64,000 nucleotides of DNA from JAFAXD01 sp963760435 (GTDB taxonomy: Bacteria; Pseudomonadota; Alphaproteobacteria; Rhizobiales; Xanthobacteraceae), in the NCBI GenBank assembly GCA_963760435.1, contig CAVXDE010000020.1, positions 62,001 through 126,000 of the forward strand, given 5' to 3'. Of the stretch, positions 1 through 9,054 are shown one piece after another (positions within the stretch are counted from its first letter, which is position 1; every line of letters starts with the position of its first letter). A model generated the notes under the pieces. It worked only from the letters and a program-made list of their open reading frames with translations. It was not told the origin of the DNA and did not search any database. A program made the position numbers and the translations under genes.

Positions 1-758
1 AGCGAGCGCCGGCCCCAGCCGCCGACGCACGGCTTCGGATAGCGCGCGTAATAATCCGGGACGACCGCGTCGATGACGATGCGCCCGTGATGGCGCTGCC
101 GCAGCTCTTCGACCTCGGCCGCCGCACGCGCCACCTGCTCGCGCTCCGGCATCAAGATGGCGCGGTTGGCGAGCGCCCATCCGTAATATTGGACATGGGC
201 GATCTCGACCCGGCTGGCGCCAAGCTCAAGCGCAAGCTCGACCATGGCGCCGACCCGCTCGATGTTGGCGCGGTGCACGACCACGTTGACGGTGAGCGGC
301 AGCCCGAGCCGCACGACCGCGCGCGCCAGCGCGTTCTTGCGTGCGAATGCGCCCGTATAGCCGGCAATGACGTCGGCCGAGGCCGGGATGCTGTCCTGGA
401 TCGAGATCTGCACGTGGTCGAGCCCGGCATCGGCGAGCTTGGCCAGGGTTGCTTCGGTGATTCCGACCCCGGACGTGATCAGGTTGCCGTAGAGATCGGC
501 TGCGCGAGCCGACGCGACGATGTCCACGAGATCACGGCGGGCGCCGGGCTCGCCGCCCGAGAGGTGGACCTGCAGCACGCCCAACGCCGCCGCTTCGCGG
601 AACACCCGCGCCCACGTCGCCGTATCAAGCTCGTCTTTGCGCGGCTCGAGCGCGACCGGGTTGGAGCAATAGGGGCAGCCAAGCGGGCAGCGGTGGGTCA
701 GCTCCGCCAGCAATCCGAGCGGGGCATAGGTAGCATTGCGCTCCCCGGGGGAGGTCAT
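1..758 (-). CDS. pqqE: PqqE-like radical SAM enzyme, 3' end outside window
   Basis: Radical SAM/SPASM enzyme of the PqqE type, which cross-links Glu and Tyr in the PqqA peptide during PQQ synthesis. Read on the minus strand from an ATG at 758, the N-terminus carries the CxxxCxxC cluster motif (Cys24, Cys28, Cys31, in CPLGCPYCSNP), then a GGEP motif, and ITSG, DHVQISIQD and YYGWA blocks typical of PqqE. About 252 residues are visible of a usual 370-380; the SPASM part is outside the window. No pqqD or pqqC gene precedes it: the next gene is divergent. It could therefore be a PqqE homologue in another context. The family call is from remembered motifs. Confidence 0.82.
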   Translation of the reverse strand, partial: MTSPGERNATYAPLGLLAELTHRCPLGCPYCSNPVALEPRKDELDTATWARVFREAAALGVLQVHLSGGEPGARRDLVDIVASARAADLYGNLITSGVGITEATLAKLADAGLDHVQISIQDSIPASADVIAGYTGAFARKNALARAVVRLGLPLTVNVVVHRANIERVGAMVELALELGASRVEIAHVQYYGWALANRAILMPEREQVARAAAEVEELRQRHHGRIVIDAVVPDYYARYPKPCVGGWGRRS

Positions 759-859
759 GAGCGGTTCCGTCCTCGATCAGCCCGCAGGCCTGTTGTTATT
801 TGTCATCTATAGTACGCCTTTCCAGGGGATGCCCGCGACAATCAGCCAGAGGGGGAGCG

Positions 860-1840
860 ATGAAAATTCTGATCACCGGGGCGGCAGGTATGATCGGGCG
901 CAAGCTCGCGGCGCGCCTTGCCGGTGACGAGGCGCTCAACGGCACGCCGATCGATCACCTATTGCTCGTCGATGTGGTCGCGCCCGAGCCGGCCGGCGGT
1001 CTCGCCGGACGCATCGAAACGAAGGCGGCTGATATTTCCAACAACACGGAGGTCGCGAGCCTGATCGCCGGGCGGCCCGACGTGATCTTCCACCTCGCCG
1101 CCATCGTATCAGGCGAGGCGGAGCTCGATTTTGACAAGGGCTATCGCATCAACCTCGATGGCACGCGCTATTTGCTGGAGGCAATCCGCGCGCAGCGCGA
1201 CTATCGGCCGAAGCTCGTGTTTGCGTCGTCGATCGCGGTGTTCGGCGCGCCATTCCCCGAGGCCATTCCCGACGATTTCTTCCATACGCCGCTGACCTCC
1301 TATGGCACCCAGAAGGCGATCGCCGAATTGCTGATCGCCGACTATGCGCGGCGTGGATTTCTCGACGGGATCGCCATCCGCCTGCCGACCATCGCGGTGC
1401 GGCCGGGAAAACCTAATCGCGCCGCATCGGGGTTCTTTTCATCGATCATTCGCGAGCCGCTCGCCGGCCAGGAAGCCATCCTCCCCGTTGAAGAAACCGT
1501 GCGGCACTGGCACGCGAGCCCACGAGCGGCAGTCGGATTCCTGCTCCACGCTGCCTCACTCGCTGGCCCGCAACTCGGCGGCCGCATCGGGCTCACCATG
1601 CCGGGCGTTTGTTGTACGGTCGGCGAGCAGATCGCGGCGCTGCGCCGCATCGCCGGCGATAAGGTCGTCGCCCGCATCCGCCATCAGCCAGATCCGATGA
1701 TCACGCGCATCGTGGATGGTTGGCCGCGCCGGTTTGATGCGCGGCGCGCCATTGCGCTTGGCTTTCGCGCGGAGGACTCATTCGATGAGATCATCCGCGT
1801 GCACATCGAAGATGAGCTGGGCGGGCGGATTGCGGTTTAA
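860..1840 (+). CDS. denD: NAD-dependent epimerase/dehydratase, D-erythronate dehydrogenase (DenD)-like
   Basis: Extended short-chain dehydrogenase/reductase of 326 residues. The N-terminus has the Rossmann motif TGAAGMIG, and the catalytic YxxxK pair is in TSYGTQKAI near residue 155. The blocks SIAVFGAPFPE, RPGKPN and VRHWHASPRAAVGF match what I recall of D-erythronate dehydrogenase, which oxidises D-erythronate to 2-oxo-tetronate. I chose the ATG at 860 because GGGGGAG precedes it by a few bases; an upstream start at 800 adds an unrelated arginine-rich extension. No denD partner genes (kinase, isomerase, OtnC-type decarboxylase) are adjacent, so the substrate is inferred from family resemblance only. 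It diverges from pqqE across about 100 bp. Confidence 0.72.
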   Translation: MKILITGAAGMIGRKLAARLAGDEALNGTPIDHLLLVDVVAPEPAGGLAGRIETKAADISNNTEVASLIAGRPDVIFHLAAIVSGEAELDFDKGYRINLDGTRYLLEAIRAQRDYRPKLVFASSIAVFGAPFPEAIPDDFFHTPLTSYGTQKAIAELLIADYARRGFLDGIAIRLPTIAVRPGKPNRAASGFFSSIIREPLAGQEAILPVEETVRHWHASPRAAVGFLLHAASLAGPQLGGRIGLTMPGVCCTVGEQIAALRRIAGDKVVARIRHQPDPMITRIVDGWPRRFDARRAIALGFRAEDSFDEIIRVHIEDELGGRIAV

Positions 1841-1886
1841 AGCGTGATTACGTTGAGGTTAAAATCAAGACACCAGCCAAATACCT

Positions 1887-1970
1887 CGTCATTGCGAGCG
1901 AAGCGAAGCAATCCGGGGGCCACAACGCTCGGATCTGGATTGCTTCGTCGCTTCGCTCCTCGCAATGACG
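1887..1970. repeat. REP-like intergenic palindrome, family A
   Basis: Imperfect inverted repeat: left arm CGTCATTGCGAG...GCAATCC, right arm GGATTGCTTCG...GCAATGACG. It lies between two convergent genes. A second copy with the same outer arms and a different middle is at 12851-12934. This is a dispersed palindrome family of the type seen between genes in Bradyrhizobium-like genomes. Confidence 0.75.
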
Positions 1971-2007
1971 ACTTCTGGAGATCTGCTCGAACTTGATCCA
2001 TCACGCG

Positions 2008-3175
2008 CTAGCTCGCGTTCACTCCGGATACGTCCATTTTCGGTTCATGCAGGATCACGCCTTCCAGCGGGTCGAACTCCTGCTGCCACGGCGCCTGCGC
2101 GAGTGCCCGCGTGGCGGCGGCGTAGCCGGCGGCGCGACGCAGTCTCGATCCCGGACGGCGAGAAATCGACATCCTTGATGTGGCTCTCGGAGTCGAGTCG
2201 GGGCGCCAGCAACTGCACGACATGCATCTGTGTCGCGCAGCCGTAGCTTGCGAGCTTTTTTACGGCATCGTTGGCCCGTGCATCCTCGGGAACGTGGGCC
2301 AGGAGTTGATTGATGACATGGCGCAGCCGGTGCGTTTGTTGTTGCTTGGTGATGTGGCTCGCGATCCGGCTCGAATACTGCACATCCTTCTGCCGGTTGA
2401 GCACGTCCCAGATCGTGCTCGGCACTGGTCCGGTCGGGTTCCAGAGGTGGACAGCGAAGATCAGCGAGCTTTTGCGCGGGTTGTCGTCAAAGATCACCTC
2501 GGTCGGCGTGTTGGATAGAATTCCGCCGTCCCAATAGTGCTCGCCATCGATGCACACGGCCGGAAACGCCGGCGGCAGCGCGCCGGAGGCCATGATGTGC
2601 TCGACCCGGATCGGCATCTCGCGGCTGTCGAAGTAGCACATGCGCGAGGTTCGCACGTTGGCGGCGCCGACGGTGAGGCGTGGGCCAAGCTCGGCCATGC
2701 ACTTGAAATCAACGAGCCGCAGCAGGGTCTCGCGCAGCGGCGCGGTCGAGTAGTAGCCGGCGTGATCGACGCCGAGTGGCGTCCTCGAGCCGCAGAATGC
2801 AGCCAGGTTCGGGGCGAAGAAGCTCGGAATGCCGGAGGCGATCGTCGCCCAATAGGAGAGTTGGTCGGGAAGTCCGGTCCAGGCCGGCCAACTGCTCCAG
2901 GGATGGCGCCGCTCCACGCTCGCCCAGAATTGCTCGAGCCGCTCAAGCCGGCGGGCCCAGGGATTGCCGGCGATGATGGCCGCGTTGATCGCGCCGATGG
3001 ACGTGCCGATGATCCAGTCGGGCTCGATATGGGCCTCGTGCAGGGCCTGATAGACTCCCACCTGGTAGGCGCCGAGTGCGCCGCCGCCCTGCAGCACCAG
3101 CACGACCTGCCCGCGCCGCGCGCGGCGGAAAGCCTCAACGGCCGGATGCGTGGGTGTCCCGGACATGTCGTTCAT
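2008..3175 (-). CDS. Patatin-like phospholipase, reading frame broken near the 3' end
   Basis: Patatin-family serine acylhydrolase. The N-terminal half shows the oxyanion loop GGGALGAYQVG and the nucleophile elbow GTSIGAI; the catalytic-dyad DGG is in YWDGGILSN. It is a close paralogue of the gene at 6864-8039. The frame starting at 3175 keeps homology to DFSPSGI, then at about 2141-2150 one extra base (GATCGAGA against the paralogue's ATCCGC) moves it into a basic nonsense tail that runs on to 2045. The paralogue-like C-terminus (AAGYAAATRALAQAPW) continues in the next frame to a stop at 2008. Either a sequencing insertion or a recent frameshift. Substrate unknown; see the bdhA-linked paralogue. 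Confidence 0.8.
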
Positions 3176-3334
3176 TCAGAGTCTCCACGTGCGGTCGGGG
3201 ATTGTTTGCCGGCGCCGGATCAGGTCGGCGCCGCAGCGAAATCCTGCCGCGACCCGTCGAGATATGCAACGCCGTTACTCGCGGATGCTTCACGAAAGGA
3301 CCTCGGACAGGGGGTTGGTCGCGCAAAGCAGGAC

Positions 3335-3817
3335 CTATTTCGCTCGTACCCCGTCGGTGATCGCTTGAATCACCATGCTGGCCATCTTGAACTGCGCATC
3401 GCGATCCTTGATGTTGTGGCGGCGTGCGATCCAGTTGAAATCCGTATAGGCAACCCAGACCGCGCCGTTTTCGTCCTGCCGAACCAGGAGGCGGACCGGC
3501 CAATCGAGGCCGGAATTGGGGTTGGACGTCAGGAACAGTATGCCGAGCGGCGGATTACCAAAAACCAGCAGGGTCGAGGGATTGAGTTTGATCCCGGCCT
3601 TTGCGGCGAGCTCGGATTGCTTGATTTCGTCGAAGAACATGATTCCCTTGTGGGCGATATCCTGTTTGATCCGTGCAATCGTTTCATCCATTCCATAGGC
3701 ACTTCTGAGACGGATGACACCGTCGACCTCATCGGCAACCGATGAGTGCGCAAATGATAGCGTCAGCGCCAGCGCAAACGATGTCGCGAGGATCGCTTGA
3801 AGTATGCGGTTCATCAT
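3335..3817 (-). CDS. Secreted DUF302 domain protein
   Basis: A 160-residue protein with an N-terminal signal peptide (hydrophobic stretch about residues 5-25, likely cleavage after SSVADE) followed by one DUF302 domain. Typical DUF302 features are present: the DETIARIKQDIAHKGIMFFDEI helix-strand and the NPPLGILFLTSNP segment. DUF302 proteins are small periplasmic or cytoplasmic proteins of unknown biochemical role. The ATG at 3817 has AGGA upstream at suitable spacing; a second in-frame ATG follows immediately. It diverges from the peroxiredoxin-like gene at 4058, leaving 240 bp that must hold both promoters. Function cannot be assigned further. Confidence 0.8.
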   Translation of the reverse strand: MMNRILQAILATSFALALTLSFAHSSVADEVDGVIRLRSAYGMDETIARIKQDIAHKGIMFFDEIKQSELAAKAGIKLNPSTLLVFGNPPLGILFLTSNPNSGLDWPVRLLVRQDENGAVWVAYTDFNWIARRHNIKDRDAQFKMASMVIQAITDGVRAK

Positions 3818-4057
3818 AGTCGTCCTTTGCTTGCTGTTTCATTCGTGTGCGACCTTGCAACGCGACATTGGTCGGGCCAAATATGGATTAGGTCTCGTAT
3901 TAATAGTTTCCCGCTATGACATCAGAACCTTTGGTTGGAGTAGAGTCATCGTATCGAATATTCTCTTCACATCGGCCGAGCTTTGGATGCATAAACACCA
4001 ACGAGGGACGGCACGGGAGTCGGCAGCCTTCCCACCTTCGTTGCGAGCGAAACACGC

Positions 4058-4759
4058 ATGAGTTCAACCAGGGTCGCGCTGCGCGAAGCATATGAACGCT
4101 GCAGCACAATGGATGCGCCGCTCGCGGAGCGGCTTGCAGCCTATTCGGGCGCGGTGCGAGAGCATTTTCCCGCCTATGCCAAAGCGGTCGATGAGCTAGT
4201 GGCACGTTTGCGGGACAGCGGTGCAGGCGAGAATGCACCGCAACCCGGTTCGCCGATGCCGCCGTTCGTCCTCCCCGATGAATGGGGTCGCCTTGTGGCT
4301 CTCGAAGACCTGGTTCGCAACGGGCCGGCGGTAATCACGTTTCACCGCGGACATTGGTGCCCATGGTGCCGGATGAGCCTCGAGGCACTCTCGCGCACTC
4401 AGCACGATATTGCCCGCATTGGGGCACAGGTCGCGGCAATCGTTCCGGAGACGCAAAAATTCGCACGCGAGCTCAAGACCCGAGTGCAGTCCCCGTTCCA
4501 GGTGTTGAGCGACATGGACAACGGCTATGCGCTGTCGCTGAATCTGGCGATCTGGATCGGCTCTGAGCTGAGGGAACTGCTCTCAACTTATGGGCTCTCG
4601 TTGCCAGAATATCAGGAGAATGACGCCTGGATGCTGCCGATCCCGGCGACGTTCATCGTCGGTCGCGACGGAGCGGTGAAGGCGCGCTTCATCGATGCGG
4701 ACTTTCGCAAACGCGCGGCGATCGAAGAACTGATCGGCGCGTTGCAGTCGGCTGTCTGA
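4058..4759 (+). CDS. Peroxiredoxin-like AhpC/TSA family protein
   Basis: A 233-residue cytoplasmic thioredoxin-fold protein. An N-terminal helical region of about 60 residues precedes the AhpC/TSA domain. The active-site segment is FHRGHWCPWCRMSL (about residues 95-108), a CxxC arrangement typical of the 'peroxiredoxin-like' branch rather than the PxxxTxxC of classical peroxiredoxins. The C-terminal part has IPATFIVGRDGAV. Expected role: thiol-dependent reduction of peroxides, partner reductase unknown. The start at 4058 has only a weak GAGCGA ribosome site. It converges on the MFS gene that ends at 4768, with an 8-base gap. Confidence 0.8.
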   Translation: MSSTRVALREAYERCSTMDAPLAERLAAYSGAVREHFPAYAKAVDELVARLRDSGAGENAPQPGSPMPPFVLPDEWGRLVALEDLVRNGPAVITFHRGHWCPWCRMSLEALSRTQHDIARIGAQVAAIVPETQKFARELKTRVQSPFQVLSDMDNGYALSLNLAIWIGSELRELLSTYGLSLPEYQENDAWMLPIPATFIVGRDGAVKARFIDADFRKRAAIEELIGALQSAV

Positions 4760-4767
4760 AATCCTGA

Positions 4768-5985
4768 TCAGGTCCTCAGTCGAATTGCCAGGACGGCCGC
4801 GAGGATCAAGGAGCTGGCGATCCCGGCAACGGTCGCGTGCCAGCCGATGTGGTCGAACAGCTGTCCAAGCAGTGCGCTGCCGACGAGGCCGCCGACGAAG
4901 TAGCACGCGAGATAAATGCCGCTCGCTGACCCGCGATCCGAAGTTGCGGCACGCCCGACAAAGCCGGTTGCGGTCGCCTGTGCGAAGAAGGTCCCTACGC
5001 CGACCAGCACCATGCCGGTCAACACGGCCGGGAGATTGGACGTCAGCAGCAACGGCAGGCCGAGTGCAGCGACTGCAAGCGAACCCCACATGGTCGGACG
5101 TGTGCCAAGACGCGCGACGGCCCTGCCCGCCAAAGGAGTTGTGACGATTGACGGCAAAAACACGAAGTACACGAGGCCGAGCGTCATCGCTCCGATCATC
5201 AGCGGCGATTGCACGAGCACGAAATTGACGTAGGTAAACGTGCCAATAAACGCGAACAGGATACAGAATGCGATACCGAAGCTCGCCCGCAACTGCGGGT
5301 TCTGGAAATGCATGACCCAGGCTGCGAGCGGGGACGTGGCAGATGAACCGAGGCAGCGCATCGGTGGTGTCTTGTCCACGGTGAAATAGACCAGCACAGC
5401 TCCGGAGAGATTTAGGGCGGCAAAAAAGTAGAAGTTGCTGGCGAGTCCAAAATGGTCGGCCACAGCCGCCGAGATCAGGCGCCCGATCAGATTGCTGGCA
5501 ACATTGCCGGTGATGTAGGCGGCAAACGCGCTTGCCGTATCGGCTGGGTTCGTGTGCTCACCGAGGTATGCAAGCGTGAGCGTGAAGGCTGACGCCATGC
5601 ACAGTCCCTGGGCTATGCGCAGCAACGTGAACGTCGTCAGGTTCGGGGCAGTGGCGAGCAGCGTGGTCGGAATCGCGAGCAGGACGAGTGCGATCAGGAT
5701 CCCGAGCCGGCGGTCGATCTGGCGGCTGAAAAACGCGATGCCGAGTTCGCCGATTGCCATACCCATGGTGGAGGCATTGACGGCAAAACCCATCACACCG
5801 GCGGTCACCCCGTAGTGGCGCGCCAGTGACGGCAGGATGGCCTGGGTTGCAAACAGGTCGACGACGGTGAGAAAGGCGGTCAGCGCGATGACGACCGAGC
5901 GAACGAACAGCCCGGCAGAGGGTGCATGCATTGCGCCTGGCGCGTCGGCAGGCGGCATTGGCATGACTGGCGTTAGCTGCGACAT
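4768..5985 (-). CDS. MFS transporter
   Basis: Major facilitator superfamily permease, 405 residues, with about 12 hydrophobic segments. It has a short polar N-terminus, FLTVVDLFATQAILPSLARHYGV in TM1, and a loop 2-3 motif of the form RQIDRRLG. The sequence resembles the YnfM/AraJ-like proton-driven exporters, but the substrate cannot be told. GGAG lies upstream of the ATG at 5985. A cupin gene follows upstream on the same strand (stop 6065), so the two may be cotranscribed, the cupin first with an 80-base gap. Confidence 0.85.
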   Translation of the reverse strand: MSQLTPVMPMPPADAPGAMHAPSAGLFVRSVVIALTAFLTVVDLFATQAILPSLARHYGVTAGVMGFAVNASTMGMAIGELGIAFFSRQIDRRLGILIALVLLAIPTTLLATAPNLTTFTLLRIAQGLCMASAFTLTLAYLGEHTNPADTASAFAAYITGNVASNLIGRLISAAVADHFGLASNFYFFAALNLSGAVLVYFTVDKTPPMRCLGSSATSPLAAWVMHFQNPQLRASFGIAFCILFAFIGTFTYVNFVLVQSPLMIGAMTLGLVYFVFLPSIVTTPLAGRAVARLGTRPTMWGSLAVAALGLPLLLTSNLPAVLTGMVLVGVGTFFAQATATGFVGRAATSDRGSASGIYLACYFVGGLVGSALLGQLFDHIGWHATVAGIASSLILAAVLAIRLRT

Positions 5986-6064
5986 GATTGGTTGCTCCCG
6001 CGTCGGGGATGTGACGCTTGGCCCTGCTGGGGCGGCATCACATCCCGCGTCCCACCATTACGGG

Positions 6065-6550
6065 TCACATATTGTGATCGGATTTGTCGTGCAGCACGTC
6101 GCCGACATAGATCACCACGGTCTTGTCGCCGAGATTCTTCCACCAATGTGACGTGCCGCGTGTTTCCGGGCGAATGTCGCCGGCCTTGTGCACGATCGGC
6201 TGCGCACAGTTGCTGGCGTATTCCATGATTTCACCTTCGGCGATGTAGATCAGGGCCGGGCGGTCATCATGGCTGTGCCAGGGTACGATCCCGCCCGGCG
6301 CCACGGTGAGCTTGCGAAAGCGAAGCTCGTGATCCTTCGCGCCCACCATCTCCTTGCCGAGATCGATTGCGCCCAGCGTCGTGTCGGTCACGCCGACCGG
6401 CTGGAAGTTCACCTGCTCGCGCGCGTTCGGCTTCATGGCGCCGGCGGGGCACTCGCCTGCAAACGCGCTAGAGGCCATCATGCTCGCGCCGGCGATGCAT
6501 CCGGCGATGGCGAGACCACGGTAGAGGAAAGCTTTGAGAGATAGCGTCAT
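6065..6550 (-). CDS. Secreted cupin-domain protein
   Basis: A 161-residue protein with a signal peptide (hydrophobic about residues 8-30, cleavage near ASSAFAGE) and one cupin domain. The metal-binding cupin motif 1 is visible as WHSHDDRPALIYIAEGE, and motif 2 as GTSHWWKNLG. It is predicted to be periplasmic, binding a metal and a small ligand; no enzymatic activity can be named. I chose the ATG at 6550 because AGGAGCAACGGAT precedes it and the signal peptide begins there; an upstream in-frame start at 6655 adds a non-signal-like stretch. It lies 79 bases upstream of the MFS gene on the same strand. Confidence 0.8.
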   Translation of the reverse strand: MTLSLKAFLYRGLAIAGCIAGASMMASSAFAGECPAGAMKPNAREQVNFQPVGVTDTTLGAIDLGKEMVGAKDHELRFRKLTVAPGGIVPWHSHDDRPALIYIAEGEIMEYASNCAQPIVHKAGDIRPETRGTSHWWKNLGDKTVVIYVGDVLHDKSDHNM

Positions 6551-6863
6551 ATCCGTTGCTCCTGTGCTGCGCGCTGGCAGATATGCCGCGCTGATGGGGT
6601 GGAAGATCGAGCAGGCAACGGCACAATGGAAATGCCAACTCTCTTCCAAATCCATAGCTGGCCGCTATGAGGCCATACTGAACAATCCCTCAGGGTCCTG
6701 AAGCGTGGTCTTGCGGCCGGCCGAGAAACGGAAGGCGCACGGCGTTGTTCGCGCCCAAGCCTCGAACTCGGACACGCGTTTGAACAACATTCGAGGAATT
6801 CGTGCGGCGGGCGCGCGCAACGGTCGAGGGCCGCCGGATCAACACAGGGATGCAGCTCAAATA
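6551..6863. other. Intergenic stretch without a recognised gene
   Basis: About 310 bases between the cupin start and the stop of the second patatin gene. It must carry the cupin promoter. I see no convincing ORF, RNA gene or long palindrome in it; the ORFs that cross it lack homology and ribosome sites. Confidence 0.5.
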
Positions 6864-8039
6864 TTACTCTGCGGCTTGCGCCAACGCGCTTTGCGGTTCG
6901 TGCAGCACGACCCCTTCCAAAGGATCGACCTCGCTCAGCCAGGGGGCCTGCGCAAGCGCCTGCGTGGTCGCTGCATAGCCGGCGTCCTGGCGCAGGCGGA
7001 TGCCCGAAGGTGAAAAATCAATATCCTTGGTATGGCATTCCGCATCGAGGCGGGGTGCGATCAATCGCACGACATGCATCTGCGTTTGACAGCCGTAGCT
7101 CGCAAGTTCCTGCACCGTGTTGCTGGTGCGCAAGTCATCCGAGATGTAATGAGTGAGTTGATTGATCACGTGGCGCAGGCGATGGGCCTGCTGTAGGCGC
7201 CCGATGTGGCTGGCGATTCGGCTTGAATACTGGACGTCTTTGTGCCGGTTGAGCACGTCCCAGATATTGGTTGGCACGGGTCCCGTGGGGTTCCACAGGT
7301 GGACCGCGAAAATGAGCGAGCTGCGACGCGGATTGTCATCAAAGATAACCTCGGTCGGCGTATTGGAAAGAATCCCTCCGTCCCAGTAGTGCTCGCCTTC
7401 GATGCGCACGGCTGGGAAGGCCGGCGGCAAGGCGCCCGAGGCCATAATGTGTTCAACGCCGATCGGCATGTCTCGGCTGTCGAAGTAGCGCATCGTCGAA
7501 GTGCGCACATTGGCGGCGCCCACGGTCAGCCGTGGGCCGTCTTGATTGAGCCTCTGAAAATCGATCAGCCCTTGGAGGGTCTCGCGCAACGGGGCGGTCG
7601 AATAGAAACCGGCGCGGTCAACACCCAGGTGAATCTGCGCGCCGCAGAAAGCGGGAAGGTGCGGCATGAAGAAGCCGGGAATTCCGCCTGTGATCGTCGC
7701 CCAATAAGAGAGTTGGTCGGGGAGCCCTGTCCAGGCCGGCCAATCTGTCCAGGGATGGCGTCGTTCCATGCGCTTCCAAAACTGCATCAGCCGCGTCAAC
7801 CGCTCCCGCGGCTCATTCCCGGCAATGAGTTCGGCATTGATCGCGCCGATCGACGTGCCGATAATCCAGTCCGGCTCTACGCCGGCCTCATGTAGCGCCT
7901 GGTAGACACCGACTTGGTACGCTCCCAGAGCGCCGCCGCCTTGCAGCACCAGGACGACTTGCGCTCGGTTCTTGCGGCGGAACTCCTCGACGGCTTGATG
8001 CTTCACCACAGCTGGATTTCCGGTCATCGAGCCCTCCAT
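6864..8039 (-). CDS. Patatin-like phospholipase downstream of bdhA
   Basis: Intact 391-residue patatin-family acylhydrolase: GGGALGAYQVG oxyanion loop (about residues 34-44), GTSIGAI nucleophile elbow near residue 64, and DGG dyad aspartate in YWDGGILSN near 218. AGGAGG stands five bases before the ATG at 8039. The upstream gene bdhA ends only 12 bases away, so the two form an operon. In several Hyphomicrobiales, as I recall, a patatin of this group sits next to 3-hydroxybutyrate dehydrogenase, suggesting a role in polyhydroxybutyrate or lipid turnover; that link is inference. It is the intact paralogue of the frame-broken gene at 2008-3175. Confidence 0.87.
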   Translation of the reverse strand: MEGSMTGNPAVVKHQAVEEFRRKNRAQVVLVLQGGGALGAYQVGVYQALHEAGVEPDWIIGTSIGAINAELIAGNEPRERLTRLMQFWKRMERRHPWTDWPAWTGLPDQLSYWATITGGIPGFFMPHLPAFCGAQIHLGVDRAGFYSTAPLRETLQGLIDFQRLNQDGPRLTVGAANVRTSTMRYFDSRDMPIGVEHIMASGALPPAFPAVRIEGEHYWDGGILSNTPTEVIFDDNPRRSSLIFAVHLWNPTGPVPTNIWDVLNRHKDVQYSSRIASHIGRLQQAHRLRHVINQLTHYISDDLRTSNTVQELASYGCQTQMHVVRLIAPRLDAECHTKDIDFSPSGIRLRQDAGYAATTQALAQAPWLSEVDPLEGVVLHEPQSALAQAAE

Positions 8040-8051
8040 TCGATCCTCCTT

Positions 8052-8876
8052 TCAGTGTGCGGTCCAGCCGCCATCGACCGGCAGTGCGCTGCCGGTGATC
8101 GAGGTCGCCGCCTCAGATGCAAGGAACACAGTCAGCGCGCCGATTTCCTCGACGGTGGCGAATTTCTTGTTCGGTTGCTGGGCCAGTAGAACGTCGCGGA
8201 TCACGCGCTCGCGGGGTATGCCATGTGTCTTGGCCTGACCATCGATCTGCGCTTCGACCAAGGGCGTGTAGACGTAGCCGGGGCAGATCGCGTTGCACGT
8301 GATCCCCTGTTCGGCGGTCTCCAGCGCCACCACCTTGGTCAATCCGAGCAAGCCATGCTTGGCGGCGACATAAGCGGCCTTGAACGGGGAGCCTACGAGG
8401 CCATGGGCGGATGCGATATTGATGATCCGGCCCCACCGGTTCTTGAGCATATTGGGCAACGCACAGCGCGTCGTATGGAAGGCCGAGGACAAGTTGATCG
8501 CAAGGATGGCATTCCATTTCTCGATCGGAAATTCCTGCACCGGTGCAACAAACTGAATCCCGGCGTTGTTGATCAGAATATCCAGCCGTCCGTGATGTTG
8601 TTGGGCCTGCTCGATCATCACGCCAATTTCATCGGGGCGTGACATGTCGGCCCCGGAGAACGTGATCTCAACCTTGAACTCGTCCGCCAGTTTGCTTTGA
8701 AGCGCTGCAATCTCCTCGGCCTTCCCAAAGCCATTCAGCACAATTGCTGAGCCCGCCGCGGCCAGCGCCCGCGCCACGCCTAAACCGATCCCGCTCGTCG
8801 AACCTGTCACGAGCGCCACTTTCCCGTCGAGCGCCCGCGGCGCATTCATCACGCCCTGTATCACAGGAATGTTCAT
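8052..8876 (-). CDS. bdhA: D-3-hydroxybutyrate dehydrogenase
   Basis: Classical short-chain dehydrogenase that interconverts D-3-hydroxybutyrate and acetoacetate with NAD. It shows GSTSGIGLGVA (cofactor motif), NNAG, the catalytic Ser in NIASAHG, and Tyr/Lys in AAYVAAKHG. CPGYVYTPLVEAQI and the C-terminal SALPVDGGWTAH are characteristic of BdhA. I prefer the ATG at 8876, which lies eight bases after AGGAGG; a GTG at 8882 lies only two bases after it. It is the first gene of an operon with the patatin gene and diverges from a LysR gene at 9055, its likely regulator. Confidence 0.9.
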   Translation of the reverse strand: MNIPVIQGVMNAPRALDGKVALVTGSTSGIGLGVARALAAAGSAIVLNGFGKAEEIAALQSKLADEFKVEITFSGADMSRPDEIGVMIEQAQQHHGRLDILINNAGIQFVAPVQEFPIEKWNAILAINLSSAFHTTRCALPNMLKNRWGRIINIASAHGLVGSPFKAAYVAAKHGLLGLTKVVALETAEQGITCNAICPGYVYTPLVEAQIDGQAKTHGIPRERVIRDVLLAQQPNKKFATVEEIGALTVFLASEAATSITGSALPVDGGWTAH

Positions 8877-9054
8877 CGCCACTTCCTCCTTGCTCGCTCA
8901 TGATCAGGCCCGCAAATCGGAGCCGGTGCATCGTGACCGGGGTAGCGCCTTCAGGGAAATGCCGTCTGGCTAGCGTGTCCATGCAACAGAGCTATGGACG
9001 GCGGTCCGCGGCAAGGTTATGAGAATGCTCGGGTTTTCGGGCGGCGGGCCAGCA
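8877..9054. promoter_or_regulatory. Divergent intergenic control region of bdhA and LysR gene
   Basis: A 178-base gap between two diverging genes, the classic arrangement for a LysR regulator and its target. AGGAGG for bdhA is inside it. I could not pick out a clear T-N11-A operator or -35/-10 pair by eye. Confidence 0.4.

Noticed and set aside
2537..3745. 402-codon open frame on the plus strand
   Set aside because: Antisense to the patatin and DUF302 genes; arginine-rich, low-complexity translation typical of GC-rich shadow frames.
3804..4061. 85-codon plus-strand frame with a hydrophobic start
   Set aside because: No ribosome site, overlaps the DUF302 start, ends on the next gene; more likely the divergent promoter region.
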